From positions 1 through 29,449 of the forward strand of contig JBARBI010000339.1 in NCBI GenBank assembly GCA_049792875.1: a stretch of DNA of 29,449 bases. The letters run 5' to 3'. Below are positions 8,473-16,098 of this stretch, piece after piece. Position 1 is the stretch's first letter. The number at the start of each line of letters is the position of its first letter. The notes beneath the pieces were generated by a model. That model saw only the letters and a program-made list of their open reading frames with translations. It ran no database searches and was not told the origin of the DNA. This stretch comes from Sulfotelmatobacter sp049792875 (GTDB taxonomy: Bacteria; Acidobacteriota; Terriglobia; Terriglobales; Acidobacteriaceae). The translations under genes were made by a program, and so were the position numbers.

Positions 8473-8783
8473 GCGCGGGCGCCGTAAATGCCGGCAGCGG
8501 GCCGAGCATATAATCGGCCGCACCGAAAAAAGCGCTTGACAACGCTAGGCCACGCTCCTTAACCTTCCCCGATTATAGTAAGGTTCGACAACCGTCTGTT
8601 TCTGTTGAACTCTGCTTGGGGCGAAGCGCGCAGGGGGACGCCTCCATGAGATTCAATCCTTTCGCGGCTGTGTGTGGGTTGCCTGACCTGGTGGGCGCCT
8701 GGGTTGCCCCGCTGCGCCGACATTCTCGTTTCGCTGATGCAGCAGTTATCGGAACCATTCATTCCCAGGAGTCCCGGAGAGCC
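8473..8783. other. Gap before the TonB receptor (311 bases)
   Basis: The frame of the TonB receptor is open upstream to a TTG at 8616 and an ATG at 8646, but the stretch between them and 8784 does not look like a signal peptide. The gap holds a dyad around a TATAAT (8500-8519). It also has a TTGACA at 8536-8541 with no well-spaced -10 box. I see no small gene that I can support. Confidence 0.5.
8500..8519. promoter_or_regulatory. Dyad enclosing a TATAAT box
   Basis: GGCCGA at 8500-8505 and TCGGCC at 8514-8519 are perfect 6-bp inverted repeats with an 8-base spacer. A consensus TATAAT occupies 8509-8514. No good -35 hexamer is found 17 bases upstream. It could be an operator over a promoter for the TonB receptor gene, or a chance dyad. 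Confidence 0.3.
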
Positions 8784-11700
8784 ATGTTGCCACCCCGTTT
8801 GTCGATCCCTTCTGCCTCGTCGCGGCTGACCTTGCCTGCCTTGACTCTTGTTGTTTTGCTGTTCTGCTCCGGGATTCTGGTTTCCGCCCAGAACACGAAC
8901 GGCCGGGTGTTCGGTACGGTGACCGATGCGCAGGGCGCCGCCGTTGCCGGCGCAAAAGTCGCGGTGACCAACAGTGGCACCAACGTCCACTGGAACACGG
9001 TGACCGACAGCACCGGAAACTACCAGGCGTTGGATGTTCCTATTGGCATGTACTCGGTTACGGTCGAGGTGGCGGGGTTCAGCAAAGCCGTCACCGGTGT
9101 GCAGGAACTCACCATCGCGCAGTCTCTGCGCATCGACGTGCGCCTGCAGGTTGGAACTACCACCGAGACCGTCCAGGTAGAATCGCAAGCGGCGCAGGTC
9201 GAAACCGTGAATCCCACGGTTGGAGGAACGGTCACGGGGGCACCGATCCAGGATTTGCCTCTGAATGGGCGCAATGTTTTGGATCTGGCGTTGACGCAGC
9301 CCGGCGTGGTGCCGGCGCCGGAAGCAGGCTACGGCGGCGGACAATTCACGGTGGCAGGCGGGCGAGCTGACGCGGTGAGTTATCTGCTCGATGGAGGTAC
9401 GAACGATTCTGTAACCGGAAACAGCGTGGTGTTTAATCCGAATCCCGATACCATCGCCGAGTTCCGCATCCTGAGCAACAACTACACGGCGGAGTACGGG
9501 CGCAATGGGGGCGGCACGGTCAGCGTGGTCACCAAGTCGGGAACGAACCAGATCCACGGAAGCTTGTTTGAGTACCTGCGAAACGATGCCTTCAACGCCA
9601 ACGATTACTTCGACAATCTGAACGGCCAGCCTCGTCCAGTGCTGAAGCGCAATCAGTTTGGCGGTACGGTGGGTGGTCCGATCGTAAAAGACCGCATTTT
9701 CTATTTTTTTGGATACGAAGGCCAGCGGCTTTCCGAGCTCTTGAATGGACCGATCGTGGGCACCTATACGCCTGCGGAGTTGGCCGGCGACTTCTCCCAA
9801 GCCGCGAATGGGGGGCCCGATCCCAACGTTGCTGCCTACCTTTCCGCTCATCCTTATTTCGTGCCGGCAGGCGGGGACCCGGCAAACGCCATCATCGATC
9901 CGGCGAAGATCGATCCGGTGGCCCAGAATTTCATTAGTGCGGGTCTGATTCCGACCTCTCCGAGCGGGTTTCTGTTTCCCAAGGGGAGCGGAACCGACAA
10001 CTTCAACGAATACACGGGCAGAGCCGATTTTTACGTAACCCAGAACGACCGGGTCTCGGTCACCGTCGGATCGAGCAGCGGACCTGCGCTGACCCCGTTT
10101 TCGCTGAACTATGGAGACCCCAGCGTCACGGGCTTTCCGGACAACGCCACCACCACCAACATGTTTTTGAATATTGGCTACACGAAGACAGTCTCGGCCT
10201 CGCTGCTGAATGAGTTCCACGCGACCGCGGCCCGCTACTTCAATCAGTCAACGCCCGCGAGTCATCCTCCGACTCCGTCGGCTTTGGGCATCCAGATCAA
10301 CTCTGACTTGCCTTACGCCCCGCCCATCATCAACCTTTTCGACAGCGGCCTGAACCTCGGGTTCAATGAAAACGTGCCCCGCAAAAAGGCAGACAACACC
10401 TACGCTGTGTCGGACTCAATTGCCTGGACCAAGGGGCGACACACGGTGAAGGCTGGCGGCAAGTTCGCTTTCTTGCAGGAGAATTCTGTTTATAGCTACG
10501 CGACCAACGGGTGGTTTCTTTTCTACGGGTCTCAAACCACTGTGGGCTCAGGAACGGATCTTGCGGATTTTCTGTTTGGAGCTCCGGACGAGTATTTGCA
10601 GTTTCCCACCGGGAACAACAACGAACATCAGAGACAGTTCGCCGCGTTTGTTCAGGATGAATGGAGGGTCAGTCCGCGCCTCACGCTCACCGTCGGCCTT
10701 CGTTATGAATACACCAGCCCGGAAACCGACATTCACGGGCACAGTTACAGCATCATCCCGGGAGTCCAGTCCACGAGGTTCCAGAATGCGCCTCTTGGCC
10801 TGTTGGTTCCGGGCGATCGGGGAGCACCGCACGGTTGGTATTTTCCCGATTACAAGGATTTCGCCCCGCGTTTTGGTTTTGCCTGGGATGCGTTCGGCAA
10901 CGGAAGGACGAGTGTGCGTGGGGGCGTGGGCTTGTTCTTCGACACTCTGAATGGATGGATGTCCGACTGGAATAATGGTGTCATTCCGTGGTGGTCGTCG
11001 GCCGATATATTTTTCCCCGGCGCTCCAACCAATGCGCAGAACACCAGCATGGCAATGCCGTACCAAACGGCGGGGGCTCCCGATCCGTTCCCTTCAAGCC
11101 CACCTCCTTCCAATCTGGATTTCGGCTCTGTCGGATACTTGCCGTTCGGTTACGGCGATCTCTTTGTCGATCCGCACCTGAAGACACCTTATATCTATCA
11201 ATACAACCTGACGGTGGAACGGCAATTGTCGAATGGCTTCATGGCCGAAGCGGGCTACCTGGGAAGTTCTTCTCACAAGCTGCTGACCTGGTCCGATATC
11301 AATCCCATTATTCCCGGGACCACAAACCGGCTCATCAATGTGCAGGAGGGGCTGACGGCGCAAACCGGATTCGCGCCTCTGCCGAACAGTTTCGCTGGAT
11401 TGAACAACGCGAACTACAACGCGTTTGAGGCGAGTCTTACCAAGAGAATGGGTGCAGTGCGGTCGTTCGGCTCGATGTTCTTTACGTTGGCGTATACGTG
11501 GTCGCACAACCTCGACAATGGTTCTGGATTCAACCAGCGCACCTCGAATATTCCTTCTTACAGCCGGCACGAGCTTTATTCCAACTCGGATTTTGACATG
11601 AGGAACCGGCTGGTGTTCAGCGGAGGATGGGACTTGCCCTTCGCCAATCTCTGGGCAAACGGCCCCAAGCGATTGACGCAGGGCTGGAGTCTCTACCCGA

Positions 11701-12221
11701 TCTTCTTCGTACAATCAGGCATTCCCCTCGACTTAAATGCTGGCTTGGGTAGTCCCCAACCGCAGGACCCGGGGCCTTCGGGTGCAGGCGATCCGCAACT
11801 GGTACGCCCCGATCAGTTCACCCGTCACGTGCAGACTTTCAATCCCCGCACGGTGCAGACCTTTACCAATCCATCTGATCCTACGGACGTGCGTTCTGGA
11901 AACTTTTATTACAACCCCTTCGATTTCGGAAACGATCCCTGCATCAACCTGGGCACTTGCCCCTTGGGCTTCTACGGAACGTTCCGCAGGAATTCTTTCG
12001 TAGGGCCGGGTCGCGTCAACTTCGATCTTGCGCTGGAGAAAGCCACGTACCTGGTTGGCGACCGGGTGAAGCTTGGCTTCAGGGTCGAGGCGTTCAATAT
12101 TCTGAATCATGCGCAGTTCAAGAACCCTGGGACCCTCAACGTGGGTTCTCAGTCGCTCGGGTTAGTGTCCACGACCTATGATCCGAGAATTCTGCAGCTT
12201 GCTCTGCGGCTCACGTTCTGA
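8784..12221 (+). CDS. TonB-dependent outer-membrane receptor with CarboxypepD_reg domain
   Basis: With the ATG at 8784 the product is 1145 residues. This start is chosen because GGAGA lies about 5 bases upstream and a proper signal peptide begins here (hydrophobic LTLPALTLVVLLFCSGIL, cleaved near SAQ). The frame is open further upstream to 8616. Residues about 38-120 form a carboxypeptidase-regulatory-like Ig fold (GRVFGTVTDAQGAAVAGAKV, SVTVEVAGFSKAV). A plug domain follows with LPLNGRNVLDLALTQPGV from about 158 and GTVSVVTKSGTNQIHG, typical of the Oar-like receptors abundant in Acidobacteriota. The rest is a long beta-barrel ending in a terminal Phe (LQLALRLTF), as expected for outer-membrane insertion. 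Such proteins import large substrates with energy from TonB, or act in adhesion. It lies just before the Tat-enzyme cluster, which suggests it supplies that pathway; this link is inference. Confidence 0.9.
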   Translation: MLPPRLSIPSASSRLTLPALTLVVLLFCSGILVSAQNTNGRVFGTVTDAQGAAVAGAKVAVTNSGTNVHWNTVTDSTGNYQALDVPIGMYSVTVEVAGFSKAVTGVQELTIAQSLRIDVRLQVGTTTETVQVESQAAQVETVNPTVGGTVTGAPIQDLPLNGRNVLDLALTQPGVVPAPEAGYGGGQFTVAGGRADAVSYLLDGGTNDSVTGNSVVFNPNPDTIAEFRILSNNYTAEYGRNGGGTVSVVTKSGTNQIHGSLFEYLRNDAFNANDYFDNLNGQPRPVLKRNQFGGTVGGPIVKDRIFYFFGYEGQRLSELLNGPIVGTYTPAELAGDFSQAANGGPDPNVAAYLSAHPYFVPAGGDPANAIIDPAKIDPVAQNFISAGLIPTSPSGFLFPKGSGTDNFNEYTGRADFYVTQNDRVSVTVGSSSGPALTPFSLNYGDPSVTGFPDNATTTNMFLNIGYTKTVSASLLNEFHATAARYFNQSTPASHPPTPSALGIQINSDLPYAPPIINLFDSGLNLGFNENVPRKKADNTYAVSDSIAWTKGRHTVKAGGKFAFLQENSVYSYATNGWFLFYGSQTTVGSGTDLADFLFGAPDEYLQFPTGNNNEHQRQFAAFVQDEWRVSPRLTLTVGLRYEYTSPETDIHGHSYSIIPGVQSTRFQNAPLGLLVPGDRGAPHGWYFPDYKDFAPRFGFAWDAFGNGRTSVRGGVGLFFDTLNGWMSDWNNGVIPWWSSADIFFPGAPTNAQNTSMAMPYQTAGAPDPFPSSPPPSNLDFGSVGYLPFGYGDLFVDPHLKTPYIYQYNLTVERQLSNGFMAEAGYLGSSSHKLLTWSDINPIIPGTTNRLINVQEGLTAQTGFAPLPNSFAGLNNANYNAFEASLTKRMGAVRSFGSMFFTLAYTWSHNLDNGSGFNQRTSNIPSYSRHELYSNSDFDMRNRLVFSGGWDLPFANLWANGPKRLTQGWSLYPIFFVQSGIPLDLNAGLGSPQPQDPGPSGAGDPQLVRPDQFTRHVQTFNPRTVQTFTNPSDPTDVRSGNFYYNPFDFGNDPCINLGTCPLGFYGTFRRNSFVGPGRVNFDLALEKATYLVGDRVKLGFRVEAFNILNHAQFKNPGTLNVGSQSLGLVSTTYDPRILQLALRLTF

Positions 12222-12293
12222 GTGGGGTTAGCGACAAAAACTAGCGTGGCGTTGTCCGTCAGGCAATCCGTTCGTGACGCTGGCGTGCAAGAG

Positions 12294-12335
12294 CCCCACT
12301 TCTCGCGCCAACAACGCGCGAGAAATGGGGCACCC
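12294..12335. repeat. Dispersed inverted-repeat element, copy 2
   Basis: CCCCACTTCTCGCGC at 12294-12308 pairs with GCGCGAGAAATGGGG at 12316-12330 (15-bp arms, one mismatch at the same position as copy 1, 7-base loop), followed by CACCC. The arms and tail match the element at 146-188, while the loop differs. It lies in the gap after the TonB receptor gene. Confidence 0.82.
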
Positions 12336-12367
12336 GGATTCTCGACCTCACTCACGACGGCTGATTG

Positions 12368-14119
12368 ATGAAAGGGAGATCATTGAAAGAAGACAGGCGC
12401 AAACCCAGCTCGCCAGTAGGAAACGGCTTTACCCGTCGCCGGTTTATGAACGGTGCGGCGCTCGCGATGGGGGCGGCAGCGCTGCCTCTGCAGGCGTTTT
12501 CTGCGGGCGATCCACAACAAGCGTGGTTGCAGCGCACAGAACCCGACCTTAGTCTCTACAACGGCAATCTCTGGACGGTCGATCCGCGACTGCCTCGGGC
12601 GCAGGCTGTGGCCATCAGTGGTGGGCGGTTCGTTGCCGTCGGACCCAATGACGATGTGCTGCACATGGCCTCGGGGCCTACCCGCAAAGTTGACTTGGGA
12701 CAGAAGACAGTTCTGCCGGGGTTCATTGATGCGCATACGCATCCGGCGGAGTCGGGACGGTTGCATCTCCGGCAGGTTGATTGTGATCTGCGTTCGATTG
12801 CCGCGATCCAGGCGGCGCTGCGCGAGCGGGCAGCAAAAACTCCTGCCGACGCGTGGGTGCTGGGTTTCAAGTATGACGACACCAAGACTTCCGATGGACG
12901 GAGGCTGACGTTGCAGGACCTGGACGCGGCGGTTCCCGACCATCCGGTGCTGGTTACGCACCGTGGCGGGCATGAGGCGTTTGCGAATTCGGCGGCCCTA
13001 AAGCTCGCCAAGGTGGACGAGAAGACCCCCGATCCCACGGGAGGACAGTTCGAACATGATGCGTCGGGTCATCTCAGCGGACGCATCAATGAGCGCGCCA
13101 TTGAGCCTTTTAACAAAGTGATTCCACCCACCAATACTCGGGACGACTACCGGGAAGGTGTGAAGTTGATCGCCAAGATGATGACTAAGACTGGCATCAC
13201 GTCGGTGGGCGACGCCTTGGGGAGCCCGCAGGATCTGCAGGCCTACCAGGACGCGCGAGACAGCGGCGACTTGCTGTTCCGGGTGTATTGCTTCATTCAT
13301 TCATCTTCGATTGATCGCATGATTGCCGCGGGGGTGCGAACTGGTTTTGGGGATGAGTGGGTGCGTGTGGGAGGCATGAAGCAGGTGGCCGACGGTGCAA
13401 TCTCGGGACGCACGGCGCGACTCTCGCAGCCCTATGTCGGTCATCCGAATGACTACGGGACGTTTTCGGCGACCGAAGAAGAGCTCTATGAATATGGACA
13501 CAAGGCTTATGCGGCCGGCTGGCAATTAGGCACACATGCAAATGGCGATGTGGCCATCGAGCGAGTCTTGAACGTATACGAGCGTCTCCATCGTGAGATA
13601 CCGCGAAAGGATCCGCGCTTCCGGATCGAGCATTGCACCGTAATCAATGATTCGATTATTCAACGGATGAAAGCGTTGAACGTGATCCCGACGCCGTTTT
13701 CGACATACGTTTATTACCATGGCGAAAAGATGCAGTACTATGGCGAGGAGCGCGTGAAGCACATGTTCGCGTTGCGAACTTTTCTGGACGCGGGACTGCG
13801 TCCGACCCAGGCTTCGGATTACCCGCCGGGGGAATTCCCTGCCATGATGGCGTTGCAATCGGAAGTCACGCGTACCGATATAGCAGGCCACGTTTGGGGC
13901 GCGAACCAGCGCATCAGCGTTGAAGAAGCGATCTATGTCGGGACCATGAACGGCGCATATGCATCTTACGAAGAGAATCTGAAGGGCTCGATCGAAGCGG
14001 GCAAGCTGGCGGACCTGGTGGTGCTGGGCCGCGATCCGTTCAAAGAAGACCCGTCCACCCTCGTCACGATTCCGGTCGAACGCACAATGGTGGGCGGCCA
14101 GTGGGTGTACGAATCCTGA
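12368..14119 (+). CDS. Tat-exported YtcJ-like amidohydrolase
   Basis: The product is 583 residues from ATG 12368; a TTG at 12383 with GGGAG upstream is an alternative start. A twin-arginine signal (TRRRFMNGAA at 22-31, then an Ala-rich hydrophobic segment to about 47) sends the folded enzyme to the periplasm. The metal-dependent hydrolase domain shows GFIDAHTHP (His123, His125), GTHANGD (His390), RIEHC (His422) and ASDYPPG (Asp484), the layout of the amidohydrolase-3/YtcJ group. Members hydrolyse C-N or related bonds in diverse compounds, so the substrate cannot be named. The gene is followed after 22 bases by a Tat FAD oxidoreductase and then its paralogue, which suggests an operon acting on one compound outside the cytoplasm. 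Family call is firm; function within the family is unknown. Confidence 0.87.
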   Translation: MKGRSLKEDRRKPSSPVGNGFTRRRFMNGAALAMGAAALPLQAFSAGDPQQAWLQRTEPDLSLYNGNLWTVDPRLPRAQAVAISGGRFVAVGPNDDVLHMASGPTRKVDLGQKTVLPGFIDAHTHPAESGRLHLRQVDCDLRSIAAIQAALRERAAKTPADAWVLGFKYDDTKTSDGRRLTLQDLDAAVPDHPVLVTHRGGHEAFANSAALKLAKVDEKTPDPTGGQFEHDASGHLSGRINERAIEPFNKVIPPTNTRDDYREGVKLIAKMMTKTGITSVGDALGSPQDLQAYQDARDSGDLLFRVYCFIHSSSIDRMIAAGVRTGFGDEWVRVGGMKQVADGAISGRTARLSQPYVGHPNDYGTFSATEEELYEYGHKAYAAGWQLGTHANGDVAIERVLNVYERLHREIPRKDPRFRIEHCTVINDSIIQRMKALNVIPTPFSTYVYYHGEKMQYYGEERVKHMFALRTFLDAGLRPTQASDYPPGEFPAMMALQSEVTRTDIAGHVWGANQRISVEEAIYVGTMNGAYASYEENLKGSIEAGKLADLVVLGRDPFKEDPSTLVTIPVERTMVGGQWVYES

Positions 14120-14141
14120 TCCCGTATCTGCATGAGGCGCA

Positions 14142-16091
14142 ATGAGCCAAGAAAAGCACGATCATGAGTTGGGCATGCAACAGAAGATCACGCGGCGTGA
14201 TTTTCTGAATGGTGTGAGTATCGCGGTAGGAACTTCGCTCCTGGCGTCGAACCCGTTGTGGGTGGAGGCTTTCGGAATTCCGCAATCTCCGTTTGCTCCG
14301 GAGAAGGATCCCAGCTACTACCCTCCCTCTAAGACCGGGATGCGCGGCAGTCACGATGGATCGTGGGAAGTTGCGCACGCGCTGCGCGACGGCAAGCAAT
14401 GGCCGGAGTCGGTTGCCGACGACGAGTCATATGATTTGATCGTTGTCGGTGCCGGCATCAGCGGGCTTGCAGCGGCTCATTTTTATCGCAAAGCTGCCGG
14501 AGCCAATGCGCGCATCCTGCTCCTCGACAACCACGACGACTTCGGCGGACACGCCAAGCGCAACGAGTTCCAGGTCGGCAAGCGACTGCTTCTCGGTTAC
14601 GGCGGCACGCAGTCAATCGAAGCGCCGGCCCATTACAGCAAGGAGGCGATCGGTCTTCTCAAGGCATTGGGAATCGATGTGCAGCGTTTCTACAAGTACT
14701 ACGACCAGAAACTGTACGAGTCGATGAAGCTGGGGGAGGCGACTTTCTTTGACAAAGAAACTTTTGGCGTGGATCGGCTTGTGCCCGAAGCCGGCCTGCA
14801 CTACTTCGGGCCGACGTTCACGGCGGAAACTGCGGCCCAACTCCCGATAGCTCAAGCCGCGCAGAAGGACATTCTTCGGCTCCAGGACACTGCCGTCGAC
14901 TACCTTCCTGGCCTGACTCCGGAGCAGAAACGCGCCAAGCTGATCAAGACCAGCTACAAGGACTTTCTGCTGGAATACGTCAAAGTGCACCCTGATGTGG
15001 TGAAGGTCTTCCAGACTGCCCCGCACGATTTGTACGGTGTCGGGATCGATGCGGTCTCAGCTTACGACTGTGCGCGATACGGTTATCCGGGTTTCAAGGG
15101 CATCACTCTTCCCAAGCGTCATCGGGACGACGACCAGGAAGAAGAAGAGCCTTATATCTTTCACTTCCCTGACGGCAACGCTTCCATCGCAAGAATGCTG
15201 GTGCGGTCGCTGGTGCCTGGGGTTTTGCCGGGCAACACGATGGAAGACATCGTCACCGCCCGGGCGAATTACGCGCGGCTTGACGATGCCGCCGCCCGCG
15301 TCCGTGTCCGGTTGAACAGCACGGCCGTGCGGGCGAAGCATGTTGGCGATCCTGCGAGCGCGAAGGAAGTGGAAGTCACATATGTTCGCGGTGGACAGGC
15401 CCGCCGAGTGCGCGCAGGTCAATGCGTGCTTGCCTGTTACAACATGATCATCCCTTATCTGTGCCCGGAGATGTCCGACAAGCAGAAGGAAGCGCTGGCG
15501 TATTGCGTGAAGATTCCGCTGGTTTACACGAATGTACAGATCAGCAACTGGAAGTCGTTTCAGAAACTTGGGATCAGCGGCGTCTACGCCCCCAGCGCGT
15601 ACTTCAGCAATGTGACGCTGGATTTTCCGGTGTCGATGGGGGACTACCAGTTTCCCCGTTCGCCGGATGAAGCCTGCCTGCTGCATCTACTTCGGACTCC
15701 TTGCAAACCGGGGCTGGCTTGCAAGGATCAATATCGAGCCGGACGATACGAACTGCTCAGCACGCAGTTCGAAACTTTCGAGCGCCACGTCCGAGATCAG
15801 TTGGGGCGGACGCTCTCTGCCGGAGGCTTCGATCCCGCTCGTGACATTCAAGCCATCACCGTGAACCGCTGGCCGCACGGCTATGCCTACGAGTACAACT
15901 CGCTGTTCGAACCCATTGACCGGCCGGCTTCCGAGCGTCCATGCGTAATCGGGCGTCAGCCGTTCGGGCGCATCCACATTGCCAATTCTGATGCCGATGG
16001 CCACGCGTATACCAACATCGCGATTGACCAGGGGCATCGTGCGGTGGCAGAGATCGTGGGCGGCGTGAAGCAGGCAAGCCCCAAGGGATAG
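14142..16091 (+). CDS. Tat-exported FAD-dependent oxidoreductase (copy A)
   Basis: The 649-residue product begins with MSQEKHDHELGMQQ, followed by the Tat motif ITRRDFLNG (Arg18, Arg19) and a hydrophobic stretch to about 44. The FAD-binding Rossmann motif is YDLIVVGAGISGLAAAHF (97-114), with ILLLDNHDDFGGHAKRNEF (125-143) as the second FAD contact region. The C-terminus carries NRWPHGYAYEYN and GRIHIANSDADGHAYTNIAIDQGHRAV, typical of the FAD-closing segment in flavin amine oxidase-like folds. From memory of the family, the ELGM...ITRRDFLNG start and overall layout resemble the spermidine dehydrogenase (SpdH-like) group; this is tentative. A GAGG lies just upstream of the ATG. It is the first of two tandem paralogues and follows the amidohydrolase by 22 bases. 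Confidence 0.8.
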   Translation: MSQEKHDHELGMQQKITRRDFLNGVSIAVGTSLLASNPLWVEAFGIPQSPFAPEKDPSYYPPSKTGMRGSHDGSWEVAHALRDGKQWPESVADDESYDLIVVGAGISGLAAAHFYRKAAGANARILLLDNHDDFGGHAKRNEFQVGKRLLLGYGGTQSIEAPAHYSKEAIGLLKALGIDVQRFYKYYDQKLYESMKLGEATFFDKETFGVDRLVPEAGLHYFGPTFTAETAAQLPIAQAAQKDILRLQDTAVDYLPGLTPEQKRAKLIKTSYKDFLLEYVKVHPDVVKVFQTAPHDLYGVGIDAVSAYDCARYGYPGFKGITLPKRHRDDDQEEEEPYIFHFPDGNASIARMLVRSLVPGVLPGNTMEDIVTARANYARLDDAAARVRVRLNSTAVRAKHVGDPASAKEVEVTYVRGGQARRVRAGQCVLACYNMIIPYLCPEMSDKQKEALAYCVKIPLVYTNVQISNWKSFQKLGISGVYAPSAYFSNVTLDFPVSMGDYQFPRSPDEACLLHLLRTPCKPGLACKDQYRAGRYELLSTQFETFERHVRDQLGRTLSAGGFDPARDIQAITVNRWPHGYAYEYNSLFEPIDRPASERPCVIGRQPFGRIHIANSDADGHAYTNIAIDQGHRAVAEIVGGVKQASPKG

Positions 16092-16098
16092 GACGGCA

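Noticed and set aside
8536..8579. TTGACA and TATAGT as a promoter pair
   Set aside because: The hexamers are about 30 bases apart, far from the usual 16-18.
8616..8783. Upstream TTG/ATG starts for the TonB receptor
   Set aside because: They would place about 56 or 46 residues before the signal peptide; ATG 8784 has a good ribosome binding site and a standard signal sequence.
8559..10220. Long minus-strand open frame (553 codons) opposite the TonB receptor
   Set aside because: It is Arg/His/Gly-rich with no domain, and it lies opposite a clear TonB receptor; in this GC-rich DNA it is an antisense shadow.
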